Source of the DNA: Sinisalibacter aestuarii
GTDB lineage: Bacteria; Pseudomonadota; Alphaproteobacteria; Rhodobacterales; Rhodobacteraceae
Assembly (NCBI RefSeq): GCF_027923545.1
Contig: NZ_BROH01000001.1
Location: forward strand, 310,001 to 374,000
DNA length: 64,000 nt
Direction: 5' to 3'
The notes beneath the pieces were generated by a model. That model saw nothing but the letters and a program-made list of their open reading frames with translations. It did no database searches and had not been told where the DNA came from. Position 1 is the first letter of the stretch, and each line of letters opens with the position of its first letter. Of the stretch, positions 21,738 to 30,455 are shown piece after piece. Position numbers and translations under genes: made by a program.

Positions 21738-22456
21738 TGCGGATCGCGATGTGGTCCGGCCCACGCAATCTGTCGACGGCGATGATGTATGCCTTCGCCG
21801 CACGCGGCGATATGGCGGTGGCCGATGAACCTTTCTATGCGGCCTATCTTGCGGCGACGGGTCTCGATCACCCGATGCGCGCCGAGGTGATCGCCTCGCA
21901 GCCTACAGATCCGGCACAGGTGGTGGCGCAACTCACAGGCCCTGTTCCGGCTGAAAAACCGCATTTCTACCAAAAACACATGTGCCAGCACATGATCCCG
22001 GAGATGCCGCGCGAGTGGATGGCCGAGGTCGTGAACGTGTTTCTGATCCGCCACCCGGCGCGGGTGATTGCGAGCTTCGGCGCGAAATACGATGCGATGA
22101 CGCTGGCCGATATCGGCTTCACCCAGCAGAGTGAGCTGTTCGAATATGTGCAGGCGCTGGGCCAGATGCCGGTGGTGATCGACAGCGCCGATATCCGCCG
22201 CGATCCCGGGCGGATGCTGCGCGCCCTGTGCGAAGCGATCGGGCTGGACTGGACCCCTGCGATGCTGTCCTGGCCCGAAGGCGGCCACCCGGACGATGGC
22301 ATCTGGGCCCCGGTCTGGTATGGCAGCCTGCACAAGACCACCGGCTTTGCCGGGCCGGAGGGCGATGCGCCCGTGCTGAAAGGCAAGGCCGCGGCCTTGC
22401 TGGAGGCGGCTCTGCCGCATTACGAGCGCCTGTTCCGGCTCAGACTTCGCGGCTGA
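21737..22456 (+). CDS. Sulfotransferase-like P-loop protein
   Basis: 239 residues. The start MRIAMWSGPRNLSTAMMY carries a degenerate PAPS-type P-loop (SGPRNLSTAM), and VFLIRHPARVIASFG resembles the second PAPS motif of sulfotransferases. Homologs of this type are often mis-named after the neighbouring branched-chain aminotransferase. The acceptor is unknown. The ATG overlaps the preceding stop (TGATG), and the gene ends 17 bases inside the convergent GNAT gene. Confidence 0.75.
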   Translation: MRIAMWSGPRNLSTAMMYAFAARGDMAVADEPFYAAYLAATGLDHPMRAEVIASQPTDPAQVVAQLTGPVPAEKPHFYQKHMCQHMIPEMPREWMAEVVNVFLIRHPARVIASFGAKYDAMTLADIGFTQQSELFEYVQALGQMPVVIDSADIRRDPGRMLRALCEAIGLDWTPAMLSWPEGGHPDDGIWAPVWYGSLHKTTGFAGPEGDAPVLKGKAAALLEAALPHYERLFRLRLRG

Positions 22457-22901
22457 GAACGATCTCGCCATCGACGATTGCGCCGGTGCGGCGAAAGCCG
22501 AGGCGTTCGTAAAAGCCGATATTGCTGTCGGACGAGTCGACAACCGAAGTGGCCAGCCGGGGCAGGCCCCAGGCGCGAGCTTGCGCCAGGCATTCCCCGA
22601 TGGCGGCACCGCCAAGCCCCTTGCCCTGATGCTCCGCGGCGATCATGAGCCGCCAGATATAGGCCCCTTCCGGGTCGTCCCCCGGTTCGAGGTGCCGGTA
22701 TTCCAGAGGGTGGATCATCGCGACAAGCCCGACAGCCGCGTCGCCCGTCCACAGGCCCCAGACATAGGCGCCGGGCTGCTCGTAGGCCGCCTGGGCGATC
22801 GTCATGGCGTTGGGCGCGACGAGGTGATCCTGGTCGGGGCGCACCTTGAGGCGCAGAAGCGGTGAGAGCGTCTCTCTCGTGATCTCGCGCCGCTCCAGCA
22901 T
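22440..22901 (-). CDS. GNAT acetyltransferase (spermidine/diamine acetyltransferase-like)
   Basis: 153 residues. The acetyl-CoA-binding motif A is RLMIAAEHQGKGLGGAAI, with the Q-x-x-G-x-G/A loop; motif B is SNIGFYERLGFRRTG. The N-terminal LRLKVRPDQDHLVAPNAMT resembles BltD/SpeG-type polyamine acetyltransferases, which is a guess at substrate. It overlaps the 3' end of the sulfotransferase-like gene convergently and starts 6 bases downstream of the argG stop, so it may be cotranscribed with argG. Confidence 0.8.
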   Translation of the reverse strand: MLERREITRETLSPLLRLKVRPDQDHLVAPNAMTIAQAAYEQPGAYVWGLWTGDAAVGLVAMIHPLEYRHLEPGDDPEGAYIWRLMIAAEHQGKGLGGAAIGECLAQARAWGLPRLATSVVDSSDSNIGFYERLGFRRTGAIVDGEIVLSREV

Positions 22902-22907
22902 GTGGCT

Positions 22908-24131
22908 CTATTTCACCCGGTTGCGGCGCATTCCCAGCAGCCGCAGCCGCAGCGCGTTGAGCTTGATGAAGCCGGCGGCATCTTTCTGGTCATAGGCGCC
23001 CGCGTCTTCCTCGAAGGTCACATGGGCCTCGGAATAGAGCGAGTAATCCGACCAGCGGCCAACGGTGGTGGCAGACCCTTTGTAGAGCTTCAGCCGCACC
23101 GTGCCGGTCACGAAGTCCTGGCTCTTGTCGATCAGCGCCTGAAGCATCTCGCGCTCGGGGCTGAACCAGAAGCCGTTATAGATCAGCTCGGCATAGCGCG
23201 GCATGATCGAATCCTTGAGGTGCCCCGCGCCGCTGTCGAGCGTGATCTGCTCGATGCCGCGATGCGCTTCCAGCAGCACCGTGCCGCCCGGCGTTTCATA
23301 GATGCCGCGCGACTTCATGCCGACGAAGCGGTTTTCCACGAAATCGAGCCGGCCAATGCCGTGTTTGCCGCCAAGCTCGTTGAGTTTGGTCAGCACCGTG
23401 GCCGGGCTCATCGCCTCGCCGTTGATCGCCACCGCGTCGCCCTTCTCGAAGGTGATCTCGATGAACTCGGGCTCGTTCGGCGCGTCTTCCGGGTTCACGG
23501 TGCGCTGGTAGACGTAATCGGGCGCGGCCTCGGCCGGGTCTTCCAGCACCTTGCCCTCGGACGAGGTGTGCAGCAGGTTCGCATCGACCGAGAACGGCGC
23601 TTCGCCGCGCTTGTCCTTGGCGATCGGAATCTGGTTCTTCTCGGCGAAGTCGATCAGCCGGGTGCGCGAGGTCAGATCCCATTCCCGCCAGGGCGCGATC
23701 ACCCTGATGTCGGGGTTCAGCGCATAGGCCGACAGCTCAAACCGCACCTGATCGTTGCCCTTGCCGGTGGCGCCGTGGGCCACGGCATCGGCGCCGGTCG
23801 CCTCGGCGATCTCGATCAGGCGCTTCGAGATCAGCGGTCGGGCAATCGAGGTGCCGAGCAGGTAAAGCCCTTCATAAACCGCGTTGGCACGGAACATCGG
23901 GAAGACGAAATCGCGCACGAATTCTTCGCGCAGGTCTTCGATGTAGATGTTTTCCTCTTTGATGCCGAGCATCAGCGCCTTTTCGCGCGCCGGTTCCAGC
24001 TCTTCGCCCTGGCCGAGATCGGCGGTGAAAGTGACCACCTCGCACCCGTATTCGCTTTGCAGCCATTTCAGGATGATCGAGGTATCGAGGCCACCGGAAT
24101 AGGCAAGCACGACTTTCTTCGGCGCGGACAT
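22908..24131 (-). CDS. argG: Argininosuccinate synthase
   Basis: Joins citrulline and aspartate using ATP in arginine synthesis. 407 residues. The PP-loop motif AYSGGLDTS is at 10-17, and the internal [18 protein letters not shown] and [15 protein letters not shown] segments are intact. An ATG start with GGAGTCTCCC upstream. Divergent from ilvA across 107 bases that contain a 7-base stem (24187-24193 with 24201-24207) but no clear promoter. Confidence 0.98.
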   Translation of the reverse strand: MSAPKKVVLAYSGGLDTSIILKWLQSEYGCEVVTFTADLGQGEELEPAREKALMLGIKEENIYIEDLREEFVRDFVFPMFRANAVYEGLYLLGTSIARPLISKRLIEIAEATGADAVAHGATGKGNDQVRFELSAYALNPDIRVIAPWREWDLTSRTRLIDFAEKNQIPIAKDKRGEAPFSVDANLLHTSSEGKVLEDPAEAAPDYVYQRTVNPEDAPNEPEFIEITFEKGDAVAINGEAMSPATVLTKLNELGGKHGIGRLDFVENRFVGMKSRGIYETPGGTVLLEAHRGIEQITLDSGAGHLKDSIMPRYAELIYNGFWFSPEREMLQALIDKSQDFVTGTVRLKLYKGSATTVGRWSDYSLYSEAHVTFEEDAGAYDQKDAAGFIKLNALRLRLLGMRRNRVK

Positions 24132-24238
24132 GGGAGACTCCGTCTGTCTGGTTTCCGCGGCGGTTTATCGGTTGGCAGGCAGGCGGGCAAGGGTGATCGG
24201 CCCTTGCGCGCAAGTGGCGGATCGGCACTATCGCGCAC

Positions 24239-25486
24239 ATGACCAATTTCGCAGACAAGGCGCTTATCGCCGAACGCAAGATGCGGGAGCTGTTCCCGCC
24301 CACGCCGCTCCAGCGCAACGACCATCTGTCGGCGCGGTTCGGTGCCGATATCTGGCTGAAGCGCGAAGACCTTTCGCCGGTGCGCAGCTACAAGATCCGG
24401 GGCGCCTTCAACGCGATGCGCAAGGTGCTGGCGGCGGACCCGTCGCAAACGGTGTTCGTCTGCGCCAGCGCGGGCAACCATGCGCAGGGCGTGGCCTTCA
24501 CCGCGCGCCATTTCGGGGTGCGCGCGGTGGTGTTCATGCCGGTGACAACGCCACAGCAGAAGATCGACAAGACCCGTATCTTTGGCGGCGAAAACGTCGA
24601 AATCCGCCTGATTGGTGACTATTTCGACGATACGCTGGCCGCCGCGCAAAGCTATTGCGACGAGGCCGGCGGGCATTTCCTCGCGCCGTTCAACGATGCC
24701 GATGTCGTCGAAGGTCAGGCCAGCGTCGCCGTCGAGATGATCGACGAGATTGGCAAGGCGCCCGATCTCGTGGTGCTGCCGGTCGGCGGTGGCGGGCTGG
24801 CGGCGGGGATCAAGACGTATCTGCGGCAGGTCGCGCCGCAGGTGGAGCTGCGCTATGTCGAGCCTGCGGGCGGGGCGAGCCTGACGGCGGCGCTCGCGGT
24901 GGGCCATCCGATCTCGCTGTCGCGGGTCGATACCTTTGTCGATGGCGCGGCGGTGGCGCGGGTGGGCGATCTGACCTTCGAAGCGCTCAGCGATGTGCCG
25001 CTCGATCACATCATTGCCGCGCCGGAAGACCGAATCTGCGTGACGATTCTCGACATGCTGAATGTCGAGGGGATCGTGCTCGAACCGGCAGGCGCGCTTG
25101 CGGTGGATGCGCTGGGTGAACTGGCCGGTGAGATTCGCGGCAAGACCGTGGTATGCGTGACCTCCGGCGGCAATTTCGATTTCGAACGTCTGCCGGAAGT
25201 GAAGGAGCGCGCGCAGCGCTTTTCGGGGCTGAAAAAGTACTTCCTGCTTCGCCTGCCGCAGCGCCCCGGCGCGCTTCGGGATTTCCTCGAAATTCTTGGC
25301 CCTGACGACGATATCGCCCGGTTCGAATACCTCAAGAAGTCGGCCCGGAACTTCGGCACCGTGCTGATCGGGATCGAGACGAAAGCGCCCGAGAATTTCC
25401 TGCGCCTGTTCGCCCGGCTCGACGAGAAGGGGTTCACCTATACGGATGTGACCGAGGATGACGTGATCGGCGAATTCATACTCTAA
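24239..25486 (+). CDS. ilvA: Threonine ammonia-lyase (threonine deaminase)
   Basis: PLP enzyme making 2-oxobutanoate from threonine, first step of isoleucine synthesis. 415 residues. The PLP lysine is Lys52 in RSYKIRGAF, followed by ASAGNHAQGVA and the glycine loop PVGGGGLAAG. The C-terminal 80 residues (KYFLLRLPQRPGALRDFLEIL) form one ACT-like regulatory domain, as in single-ACT enzymes. The last 4 bases overlap the convergent Hpt gene. Confidence 0.95.
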   Translation: MTNFADKALIAERKMRELFPPTPLQRNDHLSARFGADIWLKREDLSPVRSYKIRGAFNAMRKVLAADPSQTVFVCASAGNHAQGVAFTARHFGVRAVVFMPVTTPQQKIDKTRIFGGENVEIRLIGDYFDDTLAAAQSYCDEAGGHFLAPFNDADVVEGQASVAVEMIDEIGKAPDLVVLPVGGGGLAAGIKTYLRQVAPQVELRYVEPAGGASLTAALAVGHPISLSRVDTFVDGAAVARVGDLTFEALSDVPLDHIIAAPEDRICVTILDMLNVEGIVLEPAGALAVDALGELAGEIRGKTVVCVTSGGNFDFERLPEVKERAQRFSGLKKYFLLRLPQRPGALRDFLEILGPDDDIARFEYLKKSARNFGTVLIGIETKAPENFLRLFARLDEKGFTYTDVTEDDVIGEFIL

Positions 25487-25791
25487 CCGGCCAGAAAAGC
25501 CGTTTTCGATGCCGCATAGGCCGTGAAGATCGGGGCAAGGTCGATGTCCGCCGCCCCATCCGCGGCGCGGCGCTCGCCCTCCTGACACAGCGCGGCGAGG
25601 CGGGAAAAGCCGAGGTTCAGCGCCGAAGATTTCATGAAGTGCAGGTCATGTTCCAGCCGGTCCGGCTCCGGCGCCGATTTCAGCCGGGCGATCACATCGT
25701 CGATCTCCGAGATGAACAGCGCAGCCACCTCGGCAAAATCTTCCTCGCCGATTTCGTCCTTCAACATGCGCACGCGCTGCCAATCGACCAT
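25483..25791 (-). CDS. Histidine phosphotransfer (Hpt) protein
   Basis: A free-standing 102-residue Hpt domain. The phospho-accepting histidine is His51 in HFMKSSALNLGF, matching the Hpt pattern H-x-[LM]-K-[GS]-S-x-x-L-G. It would pass phosphate between a hybrid kinase and a receiver. It is divergently arranged with the REC-PP2C regulator (145 bases between starts), which is its likely partner; the sensor kinase is not in the window. Confidence 0.88.
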   Translation of the reverse strand: MVDWQRVRMLKDEIGEEDFAEVAALFISEIDDVIARLKSAPEPDRLEHDLHFMKSSALNLGFSRLAALCQEGERRAADGAADIDLAPIFTAYAASKTAFLAG

Positions 25792-25936
25792 GCCGCTCTC
25801 CTTTTGCGCCGCAAGATCGCAGTACGGGCCTAAGATTCGGTTACGTCCGGGCCGTGGCGTGAAAATTTTAGGTTTAACCGGGCGTTAGAGGCGTATGGGC
25901 TATCCAGGGCGGCGAACATGTCCCGAAAGGTCGGAG

Positions 25937-27226
25937 ATGACCACCATGATGTCAGCCCCGCAGACGGGGCCGAGCGGCCGGCGCCTTGGCGCGATCCACC
26001 GCGTGCTGGTGGTCGATGATTCACGCGCGCAGCGGCTGTTGCTCGCCTCCTCGCTCACCCGGCAGGGCTTTTCGGTGGCCGAGGCGGCATCGGGGGATGA
26101 GGCGTATGAGATCGCAAAGGCCGATCCGCCCGATCTTATCCTGTCGGACTGGATGATGCCGGGGATGGACGGGCTGGCTCTGTGCCGGCGCATCCGTGCG
26201 CTGGGGGCGGAGCGCTATATCTATTTCATCCTGATGACCTCGAAGACCGAGAAAGGCGCAGTCGCCCAGGGGCTCGATGTGGGGGCCGACGATTTTTTGA
26301 CCAAGCCGGTAAACGCCGATGAACTGCTCGCGCGGATCAGCGCGGGCGACAGGATTCTGACGATGGAGCGCGAACTCAGCGACAAGAACCGGCTGATCTC
26401 GTCCACCTTGCAGGAAATCAGCGGGCTTTACGATGCGCTGGATCGCGATCTGTTCGAGGCGCGCAAGATGCAGCAGGCGCTCCTGCGCGAACGGCACCGG
26501 GATTTCGGCCCCGCCAGCGTTTCGCTGCTGCTGAAGCCGTCCGGCCATGTCGGCGGCGATCTGGTCGGGTTCTTTCGGGCGGGCGCCGACAAGGTGGCGA
26601 TGTTTTCGATCGACGTGTCGGGTCACGGCATCGCCTCGGCGCTGCTGACCGCGCGGCTTGCAAGCTACCTGTCGGACGGGGCGCCGGAGCAGAATATCGC
26701 ACTGGTGCGCGATACGGACGGGCGCTACATCGCCCGCCCGCCGCAGGAGGTGGCGACGCTGCTCAACATCCTCATGCTCGAAGACATGCGCTCGGATCTC
26801 TATTTCACCTTTCTGATCGGCTATCTCGATCTGCGCAGCGGCATTGTCGACATTGCGCAATGCGGGCACCCGAACCCGGCCCTTCTGCGGCCGGAGCGGG
26901 GCGTGGAATATATCGGCGAAAGCGGTATGCCGGTGGGGCTGCTGGACGATGCCGCGTTCAGCCAATGGCAGGTTCAGCTTCGCCCCGGCGAGCGGCTGTT
27001 GTTCTATTCCGACGGTTTCACCGAATGCACCGGCCACGATGGCCAGATGCTGGATGAGTCCGGGTTTGTCGAGATCATCCAGCGCAATCGCGATCTCGAA
27101 ACCGGCGACTTTCTCGAAGCGCTGGTCTGGGATCTCGACATGTTCTGTGGTGCGCCGGATTTTCCCGACGATCTGTCCTGCGCGATGATCACCTGGCGCG
27201 GTGCGCCGCACGATCAGCCAAAATAG
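25937..27226 (+). CDS. Response regulator with PP2C-type serine phosphatase output (RsbU-like)
   Basis: 429 residues. The receiver domain (about 21-140) has DD27-28, phospho-acceptor Asp71 in LSDWMMPGMDG and Lys123 in LTKP. A short coiled linker (145-185) leads to a SpoIIE/PP2C phosphatase domain with metal ligands in GGDLVGF (Asp208) and DVSGHG (Asp226), then YSDGFTE and DDLSCAM near the end. It would dephosphorylate an anti-sigma-factor antagonist on signal. No such partner genes are in the window. ATG 25937 has AAGG six bases upstream; ATG 25946 is an alternative. Confidence 0.9.
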   Translation: MTTMMSAPQTGPSGRRLGAIHRVLVVDDSRAQRLLLASSLTRQGFSVAEAASGDEAYEIAKADPPDLILSDWMMPGMDGLALCRRIRALGAERYIYFILMTSKTEKGAVAQGLDVGADDFLTKPVNADELLARISAGDRILTMERELSDKNRLISSTLQEISGLYDALDRDLFEARKMQQALLRERHRDFGPASVSLLLKPSGHVGGDLVGFFRAGADKVAMFSIDVSGHGIASALLTARLASYLSDGAPEQNIALVRDTDGRYIARPPQEVATLLNILMLEDMRSDLYFTFLIGYLDLRSGIVDIAQCGHPNPALLRPERGVEYIGESGMPVGLLDDAAFSQWQVQLRPGERLLFYSDGFTECTGHDGQMLDESGFVEIIQRNRDLETGDFLEALVWDLDMFCGAPDFPDDLSCAMITWRGAPHDQPK

Positions 27227-27651
27227 CCTTCCAGAAATGCCCGGTCGCCTTCATTGCCGATGATCTCGGCAGCAACCCGGCCCTGCGACCACAGCGCGAC
27301 ATGGCCGGGCTCGCTCGGCTCCATCACCTGGCGCACCGGGTGGGCGATGTAGACATGGCACAGTTTCTCGGCCCAGATCTCGTATTCCGGCATATAGGTG
27401 AAGCGGCGAAAGGCACCCAGCCGGCGCGGCCCGGCTATGCGCCAGCCCGTTTCTTCCAGCACCTCGCGGTGCAGCGCGGCAAGCGGGCTTTCGCCGGGGT
27501 CGATCCCGCCGCCGGGAAGCTGGAATTCGGGATAGGGCCGTGACTGGTGCGTAAGCAGCACCTCGTCGCCGCGCGGCAGGATGGCATAGGCCCCGGCGCG
27601 CAGCCGGTAGCTCTTGTCTCGGCGCACAGGGTCACCATATCGCCGGATCAT
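27214..27651 (-). CDS. Nudix hydrolase
   Basis: 145 residues from the ATG at 27651, which has GAGGGAG upstream. The Nudix box reads GGGIDPGESPLAALHREVLEETGW, a full match to G-x5-E-x7-REUxEExGU (split here: GGGIDPGESPL then AALHREVLEETGW). The substrate is unknown; AYAILPRGDEVLLTHQ and LPGGG are generic. The 3' end overlaps the regulator gene by 13 bases convergently. It diverges from hslO, 71 bases between starts. Confidence 0.85.
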   Translation of the reverse strand: MIRRYGDPVRRDKSYRLRAGAYAILPRGDEVLLTHQSRPYPEFQLPGGGIDPGESPLAALHREVLEETGWRIAGPRRLGAFRRFTYMPEYEIWAEKLCHVYIAHPVRQVMEPSEPGHVALWSQGRVAAEIIGNEGDRAFLEGYFG

Positions 27652-27722
27652 CGGACTCTCCCTCGGTTGCTCCGGTTCCATAGACGGGGTATGCGGGGCG
27701 AAAGGCAACGGGGAATGCGCAA

Positions 27723-28712
27723 ATGAGCCTTGGGTCGAAGATTGCATGGGACGATACGGTGCTGCCGTTTCAGCTCGACCGGAGCGATATTCGCGGCCGG
27801 GCGGTGCGGCTTGACGGTGTGTTGGACAATATCCTGTCGCAGCACGATTACCCGCCCGCCATCGAGGCGCTGGTGGCTGAGGCCGCCATTCTCACCGCAC
27901 TGATCGGCCCGGCGATCAAGCTGCGCTGGAAGCTTTCGCTGCAGGTGCGCGGCGACGGTCCGGCCCGGCTGGTGGCCACCGACTATTACGCGCCCGAGAA
28001 AGAGGGCCAGCCGGGCCGCATTCGCGCCTATGCGAGCTATGACGAAGACCGGCTGCACCCGAATGGCGATCCGTTTCCGCAGATCGGGCGCGGCTATTTC
28101 GCGGTGCTGATCGACCAGGGCAAGGGCACCACGCCCTATTCCGGCCTGACCCCGATCGCCGGTCATGCGCTCGCCGATTGCGCGCAGACCTACTTTGCCC
28201 AGTCGGAGCAGCTGCCCACCCGCTTTGCCCTCACCTCCGAGCGTGCCGCCGATGGCTGGCGCGCGGGCGGCCTCATGCTGCAGAAAATGCCGGGCGTGCC
28301 GCCGCGCATGAAGGAAGAGGGCGGCTCCGGTGCGGGCGGTTTGCTCGATGCCGCCGATCTGCTCACCGATGACAACGAGCTGGAAGCCTGGTCGCGCGCC
28401 AATATCCTGCTTGAGACGGTGACGGCGGATGAGCTGATCGGCCCCACGATCCAGCCCACCGACACGCTCGTGCGCCTGTTCCACGAGGAACGTCCGCGTG
28501 TCTTCGATCCGGTGCCGGTGGCCTTCGGCTGCACCTGTTCGGCAGACCGGGTGCGCCAGAGCCTGTCGATCTACTCGCAGAGAGATATCGGCCATATGAC
28601 GACGGAAGAGGGCATCGTAACCGCCGATTGCCAGTTCTGCGGCGCGCATTACGAGTTCGACCCGAAGACGCTCGGGTTCGAAGCCGAGGAGGCAAAGGGT
28701 GACGGCGGCTGA
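27723..28712 (+). CDS. hslO: Redox-regulated chaperone Hsp33
   Basis: Holdase chaperone activated by oxidation of a zinc centre. 329 residues. The C-terminal zinc site is Cys270-x-Cys272 and Cys303-x2-Cys306 (CTC and CQFC). The N-terminal LVAEAAILTALIGPAIKLRWKL and the DQGKGTTPYSG region are typical of Hsp33. The 3' end overlaps the next gene by 14 bases. First gene of a rightward group of four overlapping genes. Confidence 0.96.
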   Translation: MSLGSKIAWDDTVLPFQLDRSDIRGRAVRLDGVLDNILSQHDYPPAIEALVAEAAILTALIGPAIKLRWKLSLQVRGDGPARLVATDYYAPEKEGQPGRIRAYASYDEDRLHPNGDPFPQIGRGYFAVLIDQGKGTTPYSGLTPIAGHALADCAQTYFAQSEQLPTRFALTSERAADGWRAGGLMLQKMPGVPPRMKEEGGSGAGGLLDAADLLTDDNELEAWSRANILLETVTADELIGPTIQPTDTLVRLFHEERPRVFDPVPVAFGCTCSADRVRQSLSIYSQRDIGHMTTEEGIVTADCQFCGAHYEFDPKTLGFEAEEAKGDGG

Positions 28713-29295
28713 TCCGATCACCCGGCTGCGTGCGGCCGCAAACGGCGGCGCGCCGTCGTCGGACTTCGACCTGAACCCTGAATTTCGCCCCGCCAACCGG
28801 ACATTGCGCCCGGCCGCCGTGCTGGTGGCGTTCCAGCAGGCGGCGGAGGGCCCGCGCCTGGTGCTCACCAAGCGCGCCTCCGGCCTCAAGCACCATCCCG
28901 GCCAGATCGCCTTTCCCGGCGGCAAGCTCGATCCGGGCGATGCCGACGCGGTGGATGCGGCGCTGCGCGAGGCCGAGGAAGAGGTTGCCTTGCCGCGGCA
29001 CATTGTCGAGGTGCTGGGCACGATGCCAGCGCATGAGACGATCACCGGGTTCAACGTAACGCCTGTATTGGGCTGGATCAGAGACACATTCGAGCCGATC
29101 CCGGAAACGGGCGAGGTGGATGAGGTGTTTACCGTTCCCTTCGCTCATATCGCCGATCCGGCGAATTTCATGGTCGAATCCCGGTTCTTCCGCGGCACGC
29201 GGCGGCGCTTCTATGTGGTGCCCTACGGCCCCTATTACATCTGGGGCGCGACGGCCCGGATGCTGCGGGCGCTGGCGGAGGATCTCAGCCGATGA
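28699..29295 (+). CDS. Nudix hydrolase, CoA pyrophosphatase-like
   Basis: 198 residues. It carries the NudL-type signature LTKRASGLKHHPGQIAFPGG followed by KLDPGDADAVDAALREAEEE, with the CoA-pyrophosphatase variant of the Nudix box. Likely hydrolyses CoA or its derivatives. The GTG start lies inside hslO; its stop overlaps the next ATG by 4 bases. Confidence 0.88.
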   Translation: MTAADPITRLRAAANGGAPSSDFDLNPEFRPANRTLRPAAVLVAFQQAAEGPRLVLTKRASGLKHHPGQIAFPGGKLDPGDADAVDAALREAEEEVALPRHIVEVLGTMPAHETITGFNVTPVLGWIRDTFEPIPETGEVDEVFTVPFAHIADPANFMVESRFFRGTRRRFYVVPYGPYYIWGATARMLRALAEDLSR

Positions 29296-30455
29296 GCGCC
29301 CGGATCACCGACGATTGGCTCCGCGCCGAGGGGCCGCAGGCGGTATGCGCCATGCTTACGCGGGCCGGGCATCAGGCCTGGTTCGTCGGCGGCTGCGTGC
29401 GCAACGCGCTTCTCGGCGAGCCGATCACCGATATCGACATCACCACCGACGCCACGCCCGAACAGGTGACGGAGCTGGCAAAGCTCGCGGGCTTCCATCC
29501 GGTGCCGACCGGGTTCGAGCATGGAACGGTCACCGTCGTGGTGCATGGCGCCCCGTTTGAAGTGACGACATTCCGCCGGGATGTGGAAACGGATGGGCGG
29601 CGCGCCGTCGTCGCCTATGCCGGCTCCATCGAGGAAGACGCGCATCGGCGCGATTTCACGATGAATGCGCTCTATGCCGCTCCGGACGGTCGGATCACCG
29701 ATCCGCTGGGCGGGTTGCCCGACCTCGCCGCGCGGCGGGTACGCTTCATCGACGATGCCTGCGATCGGATCCGCGAGGATTACCTGCGCATCCTCCGGTT
29801 CTTCCGGTTCCACGCCTGGTATGGCGATCCGGAAAACGGGATTGATGAGGCGGCATTGGCTGCTATTGCCGAGCTTTCCGCCGGATTAGAGACACTTTCA
29901 CGCGAACGGGTGGGCGCGGAAATCAAAAAGCTCCTTGCCGCGCCCGACCCGGGGCCGAGCGTGGCGGCGATGGTGCAGGCAGGCGTTCTGCACCGCGTCC
30001 TGCCCGGCGCGGATGCGGTGGCGCTGCCGATCCTCGTCCATCACGAGCAGGCGCTGGGCGTGGCACCGGACCCGTTGCGCCGCCTCGCCTGCCTTGGCGG
30101 CGACCATTACGCCGATCGTCTGCGGCTGTCGAAGGCCGAAGCGCGGCATCTGGGGCGGCTTGTCGAACATCGCGGCAGCCTCGCCGCGCCGGAAGAGCTG
30201 GGCTACCGGCTCGGCGCCGACGAGGGGCGCGACGTGGCGCTGCTTTCCGCCGCCTTGCTGGAAACCACGCCGCCGGCCGATCTGTTGGCGCGGCTGGCGG
30301 CGGGTGCGAAGGCCGTTTTTCCGGTCAGGCCGCGTGATCTGATGCCGGATTTCGAGGGGCAGGCGCTGGGCAACCGGATGCGCCTGCTGGAAGACCGCTG
30401 GATCGCCTCCGGCTTCACGCTCGGGCGCGATGATTTGCTCGCGAACCGGTCATGA
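29292..30455 (+). CDS. cca: CCA tRNA nucleotidyltransferase / poly(A) polymerase family
   Basis: Adds or repairs the 3' CCA of tRNA. 387 residues. The class II nucleotidyltransferase motif is GGCVRNALLGE (33-43) with catalytic aspartates Asp47 and Asp49 in TDIDI; the flexible-loop RRDFTMNALY and the motif DPLGGLPDLAARRVRFI follow, then EDYLRILRFFRFHAWYG. Bacterial CCA enzymes and poly(A) polymerases share these motifs; a CCA role is preferred because of size. Coupled to both neighbours by ATGA. Confidence 0.9.
   Translation: MSARITDDWLRAEGPQAVCAMLTRAGHQAWFVGGCVRNALLGEPITDIDITTDATPEQVTELAKLAGFHPVPTGFEHGTVTVVVHGAPFEVTTFRRDVETDGRRAVVAYAGSIEEDAHRRDFTMNALYAAPDGRITDPLGGLPDLAARRVRFIDDACDRIREDYLRILRFFRFHAWYGDPENGIDEAALAAIAELSAGLETLSRERVGAEIKKLLAAPDPGPSVAAMVQAGVLHRVLPGADAVALPILVHHEQALGVAPDPLRRLACLGGDHYADRLRLSKAEARHLGRLVEHRGSLAAPEELGYRLGADEGRDVALLSAALLETTPPADLLARLAAGAKAVFPVRPRDLMPDFEGQALGNRMRLLEDRWIASGFTLGRDDLLANRS

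Noticed and set aside
24187-24207. Attenuator or terminator in the argG-ilvA gap
   Set aside because: A 7-pair stem GCAAGGG/CCCTTGC is present, but no T tract follows on either strand and no leader peptide is seen.
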